Part shown: positions 55,532 through 64,000 of the stretch, piece after piece
Layout: the number at the start of each line of letters is the position of its first letter
Position numbering within the stretch: position 1 is the stretch's first letter
Origin: Parabacteroides sp. AM08-6
GTDB taxonomy: Bacteria; Bacteroidota; Bacteroidia; Bacteroidales; Tannerellaceae
Assembly (NCBI RefSeq): GCF_003473295.1
Contig: NZ_QRMP01000002.1
Location: forward strand, 311,204-375,203
Direction of reading: 5' to 3'
Length of the DNA: 64,000 bases
Program-made: the position numbers and the translations under genes
Notes under the pieces: model-generated
The model's input: only the letters and a program-made list of their open reading frames with translations
Database searches by the model: none
What the model was told of the DNA's origin: nothing

Positions 55532-55738
55532 GTCGCAAGCTGCGCCGAGTACTTTAAGGCTTAAAAGTTGTCGTCGCAAGTTGCGCCAAGCGTTCCAAGG
55601 CTTAAATGTTGCCGTCGCAAGTTGCGCCAAGCACTTCAAGGCTTAAATGTTGTTGTCGCAAGCTGCGCCGCTCATTTTAAAACTTAAAAACAGTCAGCGC
55701 AAGCTGCGCCAATTGTTTTTAGAACTTAAAAGCTAAGC
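55532..55738. repeat. 41-bp tandem repeat, five copies
   Basis: Copies start at 55532, 55573, 55614, 55655 and about 55696, each exactly 41 bases apart. Each has GTCGCAAGYTGCGCC, a dyad of form CGCA-nnn-TGCG, then a variable part and AGGCTTAAA or AACTTAAA. The dyad arms are kept in all copies while the centre and spacer vary. The last copy covers the stop codon of the TonB receptor gene at 55726. The array fills the spacer between the receptor and the transporter gene. Confidence 0.9.
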
Positions 55739-57825
55739 TGAATATTCCCTCCGATGGTAAAAGGCCGTCCTTTTTGAGCCAGACCCTTGCCACCTGTCTC
55801 GAAATAGAAGGCTGTATAATTTGTGTTGGTGATATTCTTCGCCCAAATTGCAAAGGTAACAAATCCTTTGGTTACGGAAAGTTTCCCGTTTAGTTGTCCG
55901 TAATAAGATTGCGACACGCGGTTGTCCTCTTTCCAATGAATTCGTCCCGTCCCCGCATAGTTTGTACTGATTGTGACGCGGTCGATATGCGAACAGGGTT
56001 TCGGAATGCTGTAATCGGCACCGACGGCAAAGGTGTGTGAAGGGACCAATGGCAGGTAATGTCCCGAATAGTCGATTTCAATTGTTTCGTCGCCTGTCTT
56101 TTTCGTGTCCGTATATTCTTTGAAGGTGGCATGCGTGAAGCCGTAATTCACTTGCAGCATCAGGCCGTTGACCGGATTGCCTTGCAAACTGACCTCCACT
56201 CCTTTGCTTTCGCTTCGCCCGGCATTGTTCAGCATGCTTCCTTTCTGGGAAATGGGGAGCGACTTCGAAACCTGCTGGTTTTTCCAGTCTATCCAGAAGA
56301 GGGCGATTTCGGCACTCAGGCGATTATCCAAGAAAGGATGTTTAGCTCCTATCTCGTAATTCCAACTACTTTCCGGACGGAAGGTCCGGTCTTCCTCCCG
56401 CTCGAAAGAGGTGTTAAAGCCTCCAGTCTTGTATCCTTTCGAAACTGTAGCGTATAACATGCCGCTCGAAGGGAAGAGGTAGCGCAGGGAGGCTTTGGGG
56501 GTGACTTGGCTGAATTTAAGCTTACTGTAGAAACTGTCGACTTCTTTGCTCTCTTCATCTTTGTCTTGAAAAGAACAGTAGTCGGTTGAAGCCCGCTCAT
56601 AGTCGTAACGGATGCCTAAGCTGAGAGACAGTCCTTTCGTCAGTAGGTCGTCGATGGTAGATTGGTGGTAAAAGGCGATACCATAGGTGGGCGTATCGTA
56701 CAATTTCCGTGAACTGTATCCGGCTGAAAGATAGTCTACGATAACCGTATTGTCTATGCCCTGCCAGAAGCCGAAAGCTCCGAACAACCATTTGTAGCGG
56801 CTGTCGGTGGTTGATTTGATATTGAATTCTTCGGATACCATTTTCTGTTTTTGCTCCTGTTTGGCAAAATAAATGCTTTTCGGGGAGAAGTCCTGGTCGA
56901 TGCCCTGATGGTCCGACAAGTATTGGAAAGCTGTCTGGCTGTTGAGGCTGTAGCCTTTTCCACGGTATTCCATCGTGAAGCCGGTGGTGGAAAGTGTTCG
57001 CTTATAGGAGCTGTAAGCATCGTAATCTACTTCACCTGGCTTGTGTGTCGCCGAGTCGCATACGGCGTATGGGTAACCGCCCTGATTGGAGTAATCGAAT
57101 GTACTTACCAGGCCGAAGGATAATGTCTCCCGGGGTTTCCATTCCAAGCGGATACGGCCGGAACCGCTTTTTTGCGGGTCTGCCTTCTGGCCGGTATGAA
57201 GATTGGTGAAATATCCGTCGTTGCGGTTGTAATTGCCGGAAAGCGCGTATCCGAACTTCTCGCCGATACTTTTATAGTAAGAGAGCGCGTAGTCGCGATA
57301 CCCGTAGTTGCCGTTCGAAATCCATCCGTTAAGTCCCTGATAGCGCAGGGGAGATTTGGTATATACGTTGATGATTCCTCCCATCGTATTACGTCCGTAA
57401 AGAGTGCCTTGCGGACCGCGTAACACTTCTATTCGCTCGATGTCGCTGAAATCGAAATCGAAAGCCGATTTCTCGAAATAAGGAATCCCGTCCACATAAA
57501 GTCCGACCGACGGGGCATTGATTTTCGAACCGATGCCCCGGATATAGACGGGCGATGTCAACTTCGAACCGTAATCCGGCATGAAAAGGTTCGGGATGAA
57601 CGAGCTGAATTCTTTAATTCCCGTGATGTTCCGGTTTTCTATGGCTGTCCCTGTTACGGAAGAAGCGGAAAGGGGTTCGAGCCGTAAGTCTCTCCGCTGT
57701 TTGAAAGATTGGATGATAACTTCGTCCAGTTCCACTTGACGAAGGTTGGTGGTGTCGTTTTCTTCTCCTTGGGCCGTATGTACAAAGCAAAGAAAAAAAG
57801 GTATTATGTAATAGAATAATTTCAT
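55726..57825 (-). CDS. TonB-dependent outer-membrane receptor (paralogue B)
   Basis: A 699-residue receptor. Signal peptide, then a TonB-box-like region (LDEVIIQSFKQRR), the plug domain with IRGIGSKINAPSVGLYVDGI and IERIEVLRGPQGTLYGRNTMGG, and a 22-strand barrel ending GGNIQLSF. There is no SusD partner or carboxypeptidase-like N-terminal domain, so it is a classical iron/heme/cobalamin-type importer rather than SusC. Its closest relative in the window is the adjacent gene, 31 bases upstream, with which it is probably co-transcribed and arose by duplication. Confidence 0.92.
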   Translation of the reverse strand: MKLFYYIIPFFLCFVHTAQGEENDTTNLRQVELDEVIIQSFKQRRDLRLEPLSASSVTGTAIENRNITGIKEFSSFIPNLFMPDYGSKLTSPVYIRGIGSKINAPSVGLYVDGIPYFEKSAFDFDFSDIERIEVLRGPQGTLYGRNTMGGIINVYTKSPLRYQGLNGWISNGNYGYRDYALSYYKSIGEKFGYALSGNYNRNDGYFTNLHTGQKADPQKSGSGRIRLEWKPRETLSFGLVSTFDYSNQGGYPYAVCDSATHKPGEVDYDAYSSYKRTLSTTGFTMEYRGKGYSLNSQTAFQYLSDHQGIDQDFSPKSIYFAKQEQKQKMVSEEFNIKSTTDSRYKWLFGAFGFWQGIDNTVIVDYLSAGYSSRKLYDTPTYGIAFYHQSTIDDLLTKGLSLSLGIRYDYERASTDYCSFQDKDEESKEVDSFYSKLKFSQVTPKASLRYLFPSSGMLYATVSKGYKTGGFNTSFEREEDRTFRPESSWNYEIGAKHPFLDNRLSAEIALFWIDWKNQQVSKSLPISQKGSMLNNAGRSESKGVEVSLQGNPVNGLMLQVNYGFTHATFKEYTDTKKTGDETIEIDYSGHYLPLVPSHTFAVGADYSIPKPCSHIDRVTISTNYAGTGRIHWKEDNRVSQSYYGQLNGKLSVTKGFVTFAIWAKNITNTNYTAFYFETGGKGLAQKGRPFTIGGNIQLSF

Positions 57826-57856
57826 ATAGATGGAGTGTCTTTTAATTTATCATTTG

Positions 57857-60166
57857 TCAAAAGGCTACAGCTACTTCGGCACCTATTTGAAACGGCTTCC
57901 CTTTCTGAATAAAAGAATTACCGAACGATTCGAAATAGAAGGCCTGATAGTTGGTGTCGGTGATATTCCGGCTCCATACATTCAGTTTTACGATACCTTT
58001 GCGGATACCAATTTTCCCATTCAGGGTTCCGTAAAAGTCCTGGCTGATAGAATTCTTTTCCGTCCAGTATATTTTCCCCGCTCCGGAGTATTGTGCAGAC
58101 ACCATAAACTGGTCGATGAAGCTATTTCTGAACAGTCGGGTATATTGCACTCCTATGCTAACCGTATGTCGCGGGGTATAAGGAATAAAATTGCCTTTAC
58201 AGTCGGTCTCTGTCAAATCTTTTTCTTTGAAGATGTAGTCGCGGAATGTTGCCCGTGTGAAGCCGTAATTAACATCAGCGGTCAGACCGTCGATGATACG
58301 GGCACGCAGGCTCATTTCCACACCGTAGCTGTTGGCTTTTCCTCCGTTGGTTATCATTCGCCCGCTTCCGTTTTGGGCGAAAGTGGTGAGTTGTATGTCC
58401 CGGATATTCATATAAAAAAGGGTCAACTCTGTATTCAGCCTGTTTTTGATTAATTCGCTGCGGATACCGATTTCGTAATTCCAGCTGTGTTCGGGTTTAT
58501 AGGAGGCAACCTCTTTTACGGCTCCCGGTTCTATGGCTTTGTCCGGCATAAACTTCTTCATCAAATCGTAAGTGGCCTGAGCCTGGACGAGGTCGCCGAA
58601 CATTTGTACGTTATAGCCTCCGGTCTTGTATCCTTTTGCTACGGAGAAGTAGGTGAATGTTTCCGGTGTACATTGATAACGCAAGGAGGCTTTTGGCAAC
58701 ACCTGAAGAAAGTCTTGTGAAATATCTCCTTGCAGGTGGGCGGCAACCGGGAGATTCATATTCATATGTCCCATTTGTACACTCATATTCATACTGTCTA
58801 CTGCCGAGTCGTATTTCATTTTTGCTTTCTCGTAATCCAGCCGAATTCCGGCAGTAAGTGAAAGGCCTTCGACAAACAGATTGTTGTAGGTGGATTGGTG
58901 GAAAGCGGCAAAACCGTAGGTGGGCGTGTCGAATGTCCCAGGGAAATAAATTTGCTTTAAAGCATCGCCTGTGACGGTTAGTTGTGGCATATCCGGGTTG
59001 TCTTTTGCCATTTCGTCAAAAGGTATCTGCATGATTTCCCGGATACCGTCTTCCTTGAATATCACCGGTCCGTCAGTATTTAGGCTGTTATAAAAGCCAT
59101 AGGCTCCAAAGCTCCACTGGTAGTTCTTTTTATGGTTGGATTTGATGGCGATTTCTTCGCTCCAGGCATATTGTTTCTGTATCTGGTTGAGGACGAAGAT
59201 AGATTTCTCCGTGTAATCCTGATCCATTTTCATATTGTCGTGTAAACGCTGGTAAGCAGTAGTGGAGGAAAGGGTGAATTTCTCTGCATTCCATTCCAGA
59301 TGAAGACTGTTATTCAACATTTTTCTCCAATAGGAACTGGGGTCATTGATTCGGATGGGAGCTACTGTCCCTGTTTCTATATTGTACATGCCGTAAGGAA
59401 AAGCTTTTTGGTCTACATAATCATAGTTGAAAGAATATTGAGCTTCCAGGTTATCTGCAATGAGCCAGTCCAGTTTGAAACGACCTCCGGCTGATTGTTC
59501 CTTATCCGCTCTCGAGTTGTCGCATTCGTTGATGAAGAAACCGTCACTCCGGTTGTAATAACCTCCGATAGCGATGCCGATATGGTTGTTTATCTTGTTG
59601 TAGTGCGATGCTTTTACATTGAAAGTTCCGTAGTTTCCTCCTGACACACTCAATTTAGTTCCCTGATAATTGAATGGTGATAGCGTATAGATATTCACAA
59701 TTCCTCCCATTGCATTACGCCCGTAGAGTGTGCCTTGAGGACCGCGTAAAATTTCGATACGTTGAATATCGTTCAGTTCAAAGTCGAACGTGCTTTTATC
59801 CAGATAGGGGACATTGTCCACATATAATCCGATAGATTGCCCGCTACTTCGTGCTCCAATTCCCCGGATATAAATTGCGGATGTCATTTTGGAACCGTAA
59901 TCCGGCATATATAAGTTAGGGACAAATGCACTGATATCTTTTAATGCATCTATTTGTCGTACCGCGATGGCTTGTGGTGACAGGATGGATACGGAACCCG
60001 GTAAGGTCCTCAAATCATTTGTCTCCTTAGTAGATGAGGTAACTATAATTTCATCTATGTTATAAGTTTTGATGGTGTCGTTTATTTGTACATCTCGTTC
60101 ATCTGCTTTTATCAGTTGCAGATTAACAAATACACTAACGATGAGGAGATACAGGTAGCGTTTCAT
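57857..60166 (-). CDS. TonB-dependent outer-membrane receptor (paralogue A)
   Basis: A 769-residue receptor with signal peptide, TonB box-like YNIDEIIVTSS, plug signatures RGIGARSSGQSIGLYVDNV and RIEILRGPQGTLYGRNAMGG, and a barrel ending IGAEVAVAF. It shares many blocks with paralogue B but has insertions, including a Met-rich extracellular loop (MNMSVQMGHMNMNLP). Met-rich loops are known in copper-binding proteins; whether that applies is open. The substrate is unknown. It lies 90 bases after the LuxR-type gene. Confidence 0.92.
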   Translation of the reverse strand: MKRYLYLLIVSVFVNLQLIKADERDVQINDTIKTYNIDEIIVTSSTKETNDLRTLPGSVSILSPQAIAVRQIDALKDISAFVPNLYMPDYGSKMTSAIYIRGIGARSSGQSIGLYVDNVPYLDKSTFDFELNDIQRIEILRGPQGTLYGRNAMGGIVNIYTLSPFNYQGTKLSVSGGNYGTFNVKASHYNKINNHIGIAIGGYYNRSDGFFINECDNSRADKEQSAGGRFKLDWLIADNLEAQYSFNYDYVDQKAFPYGMYNIETGTVAPIRINDPSSYWRKMLNNSLHLEWNAEKFTLSSTTAYQRLHDNMKMDQDYTEKSIFVLNQIQKQYAWSEEIAIKSNHKKNYQWSFGAYGFYNSLNTDGPVIFKEDGIREIMQIPFDEMAKDNPDMPQLTVTGDALKQIYFPGTFDTPTYGFAAFHQSTYNNLFVEGLSLTAGIRLDYEKAKMKYDSAVDSMNMSVQMGHMNMNLPVAAHLQGDISQDFLQVLPKASLRYQCTPETFTYFSVAKGYKTGGYNVQMFGDLVQAQATYDLMKKFMPDKAIEPGAVKEVASYKPEHSWNYEIGIRSELIKNRLNTELTLFYMNIRDIQLTTFAQNGSGRMITNGGKANSYGVEMSLRARIIDGLTADVNYGFTRATFRDYIFKEKDLTETDCKGNFIPYTPRHTVSIGVQYTRLFRNSFIDQFMVSAQYSGAGKIYWTEKNSISQDFYGTLNGKIGIRKGIVKLNVWSRNITDTNYQAFYFESFGNSFIQKGKPFQIGAEVAVAF

Positions 60167-60256
60167 TTACAATATAGAATTATGTAACAATTAGTATTTT
60201 ACGCTTGCAAAGGAACGGGAAAGATTGGTTGTTGTCAATCACTATATCTAGTGATT

Positions 60257-60838
60257 TTAGAGTTCGATGTCATCGCCGGAAATAATGCCGTTCATGATGG
60301 CGTAGAAGGTAAGTCCGGATACTGTTTTTATGCCAAGTTTAGTGGTGATGTTTTTGCGGTGGGTGAGGACAGTGTTCAGGCTGATGTTCAGCTTGTCGGC
60401 AATCTCTTTGTTGGTAATGCCTTTCACTATCTGTTGCAGTACGTCTGTTTCGCGCAAAGAAAGTCCCTTGTTGCTTTCGCCCGGTTGATAAGTGTTGCTG
60501 TCATTGGCTAGCAATAGTTGGAGTTGTTCGATAATGGTTTCTTGGGGAGCTGATAACATAAGATGGTTAGTTGCGGATAGTCCCCCCATTCCTTCCTGAC
60601 TATTCATTAATATCATTGTCTTATTCCGGCGCGGAAGGAAAAAGTCCATATTTAGCACTAAGATGTCCGCATGGGTGAAATAGTAGTCGAAAGTCTCATT
60701 ACTGGCAGGCATAAATGCTTCGAATGTGGGAAAACAGGATATCTCCGCAGGTGGAAAATAATCAGTCAATATGCTTTGCAAACCAATGCTCTGCAGAGTG
60801 TCGGGTAGTATAATCGCTATTTGTTTGTTTCGATGCAT
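60257..60838 (-). CDS. LuxR-family DNA-binding regulator
   Basis: A 193-residue regulator. The C-terminal HTH (about residues 125-185) reads SLRETDVLQQIVKGITNKEIADKLNISLNTVLTHRKN, a classic LuxR/NarL-type domain. The N-terminal half resembles a receiver (IAIILPDTLQSIGLQSIL at strand 1), but the acidic pocket is incomplete and the Asp-bearing strand reads ILVLNMDFFL. It may therefore work without phosphorylation. The gene follows the hemerythrin-like gene by 12 bases and precedes the TonB receptors, so it is a candidate regulator of them. Confidence 0.88.
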   Translation of the reverse strand: MHRNKQIAIILPDTLQSIGLQSILTDYFPPAEISCFPTFEAFMPASNETFDYYFTHADILVLNMDFFLPRRNKTMILMNSQEGMGGLSATNHLMLSAPQETIIEQLQLLLANDSNTYQPGESNKGLSLRETDVLQQIVKGITNKEIADKLNISLNTVLTHRKNITTKLGIKTVSGLTFYAIMNGIISGDDIEL

Positions 60839-60850
60839 TCGGAAAATTTG

Positions 60851-61558
60851 TTAGATACACAACTTTTCCATTGCCGATACCATAGGTGTCAGTATCCGGT
60901 AGCGAATGCGGTTGTGTTGTTTCATATCTTTTTCCAGACTGCTGATGGCGAAAATCACGGCATAACATAAGTTTTCATCATAATTGCCGGATAAATGTTT
61001 AATCATGATGCTTTTTAAATCGGCAAGCAGCGCTTCTATCGGGTCTTCCAGCCGTTGTTCCGAACCCAGATGCAAAGCTTCTTTCCGTTCGCAGGGGTAT
61101 TCATTCAGCTTTTCACTCAATGACAGACAGTATGGAAACCAGATTGTTTTGTCTTTCTCTATGCGGGATGTCAGTTCTTCCCTGAAGGAGGAGAAGAATT
61201 TGCCAATGAGATTGACGGTATTGTTTGCCGGTGTACTCATGGCGATGAAGGAACCGAGATGACGTTCGATGTTGGGTATCTGGTAACGTTGGTAGTATTG
61301 ATTTGTTTTTGTCAGGTAATCGATGATTTGGGAGGTATGAAAAGTCTGCAATTTCTTCTCCGGGAAATACTCTTCATTGAGAAAAGTATTAATCACGATA
61401 AGCAGAAAATCTGTGTCCAGCTTGTTTTCTTCACATATTGTCTTGACCGATTTGTCACCCAGCCCGAGCCGGATACCGAACCGGTTTATAACAGGAATGA
61501 GTGAGGGGTGCTCTTCCACCACCTCACTCATTTGCATATTAGGATATACTAATGGCAT
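60851..61558 (-). CDS. Hemerythrin-like (RIC/ScdA-related) protein
   Basis: A 235-residue cytoplasmic protein. The N-terminal 60 residues (VVEEHPSLIPVINRFGI to VINTFLNEEYFP) resemble the DUF542/DUF1858 helical domain at the start of ScdA/YtfE iron-sulfur repair proteins, but without the usual Cys pair. The rest is helical with His/Glu residues spaced as in hemerythrins (HTSQIIDYL, NIERHLGSF, DMKQHNRI). A di-iron centre for nitric oxide or oxygen response is likely but unproven. It begins three bases after the isomerase gene and precedes the LuxR gene, all one transcript. Confidence 0.7.
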   Translation of the reverse strand: MPLVYPNMQMSEVVEEHPSLIPVINRFGIRLGLGDKSVKTICEENKLDTDFLLIVINTFLNEEYFPEKKLQTFHTSQIIDYLTKTNQYYQRYQIPNIERHLGSFIAMSTPANNTVNLIGKFFSSFREELTSRIEKDKTIWFPYCLSLSEKLNEYPCERKEALHLGSEQRLEDPIEALLADLKSIMIKHLSGNYDENLCYAVIFAISSLEKDMKQHNRIRYRILTPMVSAMEKLCI

Positions 61559-61561
61559 CTT

Positions 61562-62506
61562 TTATGCTTCTTCCCATTGTTTACGTAATAGCTCGACGGC
61601 TGCAGGTACTACTACATTACGGTCGCCCTGGCATCCGCATTCGAAACTAACATAATTGTTGTAACCAATCATTTTCAGACCTCTGAAACCGTCAACATAG
61701 TTATCGGCTTCTCCGTCTTCGCCCGGCATACTGCGGCGTTTACGGCTAGCCACATGGACGTGTTGCAGATATTCACCACCGGAAATGAAGGCTCCCATAT
61801 CGGAAGGTTCTTCCCAGGTCATGTGCCAGAAGTCGCCCATGCAACGGACACCCGGATTATTAATATCCCGGCATACGGAAGCAGCATCGGCTACTTGACG
61901 CATATAGAAACATTCTCCACGATTAAGCGGTTCGAAAATAACAGTCGTTCCGTGTTCGGCGGCGAAAGTTCCCATTTCGTTAAACTGTTCGCAAAGGAAA
62001 TTGCGTGTTTCCATTGTATGGGGCAGAGCCGGAACCTGACCATTAAAAGCCGGCACGATAATCACCCCGGTTGAACCTAATTCACCGGCAGCAGCAATGA
62101 TTTCCTTCATCGTATCCATACATTCCTTGCGGATAGCAGGATCTGTTGAAAGGATGAAACCTTTGAAGCCTGCACAGATGGCACTCACCTTTATGTTACG
62201 TCCGTTCAGCGCCTTTTTGATTTCGTCTACGCGACCAGCCAATCCGCCACCACCCGGCTCAAAACCGACAACTCCCAGCTTTTCCATATAGTCCAGCTTT
62301 TCATTGAGGTTTTCACCCGGAGCGATACCTTCCTGAAAGGACAACTTAAGCTCAGCTTTTCCGTTGTAACAAGCTTTTTTGTCAGCCGGACAACTATCAG
62401 CAGAAACTCCCGCCTTACCACTGCAGGCGGCAAAAGCGGAACTTCCAGCTGCAACAGCTGCACTAGCCAGAGTTGTTCTTAAAAAGTTTCTTCTGTTTAG
62501 TGTCAT
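61562..62506 (-). CDS. Tat-exported sugar isomerase-like TIM-barrel protein
   Basis: A 314-residue protein with a twin-arginine signal (LNRRNFLRTT) and lipobox-like AACSG. The barrel is of the xylose isomerase-like type: IVVPAFNG-type strands, VIFEPLNRGECFYM (Glu), CMGDFWHMTWEEPS (Asp, His), HVHVASRKR and VSFECGCQGD (Glu). It probably acts on a sugar in the periplasm, in pathways that also use the adjacent Gfo/Idh-type oxidoreductase (11 bases upstream). Three bases downstream lies the hemerythrin-like gene. Confidence 0.85.
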   Translation of the reverse strand: MTLNRRNFLRTTLASAAVAAGSSAFAACSGKAGVSADSCPADKKACYNGKAELKLSFQEGIAPGENLNEKLDYMEKLGVVGFEPGGGGLAGRVDEIKKALNGRNIKVSAICAGFKGFILSTDPAIRKECMDTMKEIIAAAGELGSTGVIIVPAFNGQVPALPHTMETRNFLCEQFNEMGTFAAEHGTTVIFEPLNRGECFYMRQVADAASVCRDINNPGVRCMGDFWHMTWEEPSDMGAFISGGEYLQHVHVASRKRRSMPGEDGEADNYVDGFRGLKMIGYNNYVSFECGCQGDRNVVVPAAVELLRKQWEEA

Positions 62507-62517
62507 ATTCTTATTTC

Positions 62518-63900
62518 TTATTTATTAAGAGGTTTTCCGGGAACAGGAACAGTAAATCCACTCATGTCCATCTTACCCATGTTCAAATCCTTCGGAGTGT
62601 AATCCAGAGGAGAAGCAGTCATAGCATCCCAAGTCGTTTCTCCACCTGTATAAGCCGATTCACGTCCCATGATAGCAGCCATATTTGCAACAGCTGTTTC
62701 GGAAGCTTGTTCGATAGGTTTACCGCTACGGATACAGTTAATCCAGTTTACGTGTTCCAAAGTGTATGGGTCTGTTTGTTTGAAGTTTGCTTTTTCTGCT
62801 TCATAATCGTATTTCCATACAACATTGCCTGCATTATCTTTGATTTCCATTGATGCGCTATTCCATGAACCTTTTGTTCCCTGGATAAATTCGCTAATAT
62901 TACTAACGCAACCGTCTATCTGACGTGACATACTATGCATATGAATACCGTTTTCCATTGTGAAATCGATACTGAAGTTGTCGTATTGGTCACCTGTTAC
63001 ACGACGATGACGAGAACCGAAGCCTACAGCTTTTACCGGTTTCAAACCACTGAACCATGTAAATACATCGATATTGTGAACATGCTGTTCTACGATATGG
63101 TCACCGGATAACCATTTCCAGTTAACCCAGTCTTTAATCATATATTCGCAATCGTTCCAGTCTTTCTGACGTTCGCGGAACCAGAGCATACTTTGATTCC
63201 AATATACGGTACCACCTGTGATTTCACCGATAGCGCCTTCCATAATCTTCTTGTAAGATTCAACGTAACTGCGTTGGTGGTGACGCTGAGTTCCTGTAAC
63301 AACACACAAATTCTTAGCTTGAGCTTGTTTTGCCGTAGCCATGATTGTACGATAACCAACCGGGTCTACACAAATTGGTTTTTCCAAGAAGCAATGTTTT
63401 CCTTTTTCTACAGCATACTGGAAATGAACCGGACGGAATACAGGAGGAGTTGCAACGATAACAACATCTACATCACTGTCAATGACCTTTTTGTAGGCAT
63501 CCAATCCAACAAAACGTTTGTCGGCCGGAATGTCGATACCTTTGTCTTTTTTCAGGCTGTTAGCCAGTCCGTCCACTTTCTCCTGGAATACATCGGCAAG
63601 GGCTACGATTGTTACACCATTTGCAGCATTCAGGAAGTTAAAAGCAGCACCGGAAGCACGTCCGCCGCAACCGATAACACCAGCCTTCAGCTCTTTGCCG
63701 TCTGTTGCCAAATCAGGCAATTCGGGGATGTAATAAGTTCCGGGTTCTTTCAGCGGTTTGAGGGCTGCCTCTTTTCCTTCACCACCGGCACCGGCGCAAG
63801 AAGTTAAAACACTAGCACTTCCGGTACCTATTGCACCCAGTGCTCCGGCCATAGCCGTACTCTTTAAAAAAGATCTTCTACTAATACTGTTCTCTTTCAT
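62518..63900 (-). CDS. Tat-exported Gfo/Idh/MocA-family oxidoreductase
   Basis: A 460-residue protein. A twin-arginine signal (SRRSFLKSTAMAGALG) leads to a lipobox-like LTSCAG. The Rossmann motif VIGCGGRASGAAFNFL and the catalytic-type CFLEKPICVDP follow, then the alpha/beta C-domain with HNIDVFTWFSG. Exported Gfo/Idh enzymes in Bacteroidales oxidise or epimerise glycosides with a tightly bound NAD. It forms a pair with the isomerase-like gene and a partial sulfatase-activating-type gene beyond the window edge. Confidence 0.88.
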   Translation of the reverse strand: MKENSISRRSFLKSTAMAGALGAIGTGSASVLTSCAGAGGEGKEAALKPLKEPGTYYIPELPDLATDGKELKAGVIGCGGRASGAAFNFLNAANGVTIVALADVFQEKVDGLANSLKKDKGIDIPADKRFVGLDAYKKVIDSDVDVVIVATPPVFRPVHFQYAVEKGKHCFLEKPICVDPVGYRTIMATAKQAQAKNLCVVTGTQRHHQRSYVESYKKIMEGAIGEITGGTVYWNQSMLWFRERQKDWNDCEYMIKDWVNWKWLSGDHIVEQHVHNIDVFTWFSGLKPVKAVGFGSRHRRVTGDQYDNFSIDFTMENGIHMHSMSRQIDGCVSNISEFIQGTKGSWNSASMEIKDNAGNVVWKYDYEAEKANFKQTDPYTLEHVNWINCIRSGKPIEQASETAVANMAAIMGRESAYTGGETTWDAMTASPLDYTPKDLNMGKMDMSGFTVPVPGKPLNK

Positions 63901-63927
63901 GATATAGTAACTTTTAGGTATTAAAAA

Positions 63928-64000
63928 TTATTTCGCTCCTAAAGACGCATCCGGTTCACAAACAATACGGAAACCGATACCACGAATATCCGAATACCAC
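63928..64000 (-). CDS. Partial: C-terminus of an SUMF1/formylglycine-type domain protein
   Basis: Only the last 23 codons are in the window. They read WYSDIRGIGFRIVCEPDASL and a stop at 63928. The GFRIV ending is typical of SUMF1-type domains, such as formylglycine-generating enzymes or GldJ/GldK-like lipoproteins. The gene ends 27 bases before the Gfo/Idh gene and is probably in the same operon. The call is tentative, as most of the gene is missing. Confidence 0.55.
   Translation of the reverse strand, partial: WYSDIRGIGFRIVCEPDASLGAK

Noticed and set aside
55346..55639. 97-codon minus-strand frame with repeated LAQLAT-like words
   Set aside because: The repeats come from the 41-bp DNA array. 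Since 41 is not a multiple of three, each copy is read in a different frame, so it is not a protein repeat.

Overview
The window is a chromosomal stretch of a Bacteroidales bacterium, most likely Parabacteroides or a close relative. Evidence: a SusC/SusD pair, many lipoproteins with signal peptides, promoters of the Bacteroidota type (-7 box TAnnTTTG), two NADP-type glutamate dehydrogenases and a Bacteroidota-style ilv operon with an acyl-ACP thioesterase. The genus is an inference from gene content; no rRNA is present to settle it.

Layout. 1-2530: secreted sugar isomerase-like protein, DUF6340-type lipoprotein, small acidic protein. 2534-5680: tRNA-Thr(CGU) followed by a decayed integrated element: integrase fragments, an MntA/HepT-like toxin-antitoxin pair with truncated HepT, an orphan lipoprotein, and a second copy of the sequence that lies just downstream of the tRNA. 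5730-12480: MATE pump with an attenuator-like leader, aroC, slyD, a membrane sulfatase-type phosphotransferase, and a PatB/MalY aminotransferase. 12570-19283: a nested palindromic element, then the ilv operon (leader peptide, ilvD, ilvB, ilvN, thioesterase, ilvC). 19325-21694: two exported proteins. 21695-34885: a SusC/SusD locus preceded by a probable invertible promoter (20-bp perfect inverted repeats 189 bp apart), with an NHL-type lipoprotein, SusC, SusD, a surface lipoprotein, a DUF6057-type membrane protein, a beta-propeller lipoprotein with a CxxCH motif, and a metallophosphoesterase. 34973-42118: the leu operon (leader peptide, leuA, leuC, leuD, a second LeuA-like synthase, mgsA, leuB). 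42167-50877: two glutamate dehydrogenase genes around a receiver/PPDK-like fusion protein and a MurU-like/AmgK-RapZ pair. 50968-55500: small proteins, hemG, hemN, PAT/AmpG-like transporter. 55532-55738: 41-bp tandem repeat. 55726-64000: two related TonB receptors, a LuxR-type regulator, a hemerythrin-like protein, and Tat-exported sugar-modifying proteins.

How the genes work together. The ilv and leu operons together supply valine, leucine and probably isoleucine. Each starts with a Bacteroidota promoter, a short leader peptide rich in branched-chain residues, an antiterminator and a rho-independent terminator, which is the architecture of ribosome-mediated attenuation. The leu leader uses Leu and Ile but no Val codons. 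This fits an operon whose LeuCDB enzymes serve both leucine and a citramalate route to isoleucine, with the second LeuA-like enzyme as the citramalate synthase. The SusC/SusD locus has no visible ECF sigma/anti-sigma or hybrid two-component regulator, so the invertible promoter is a good candidate for its on/off control. hemN and hemG make protoporphyrin, and the nearby TonB receptors may import an iron or heme compound, though their substrate cannot be read from sequence.
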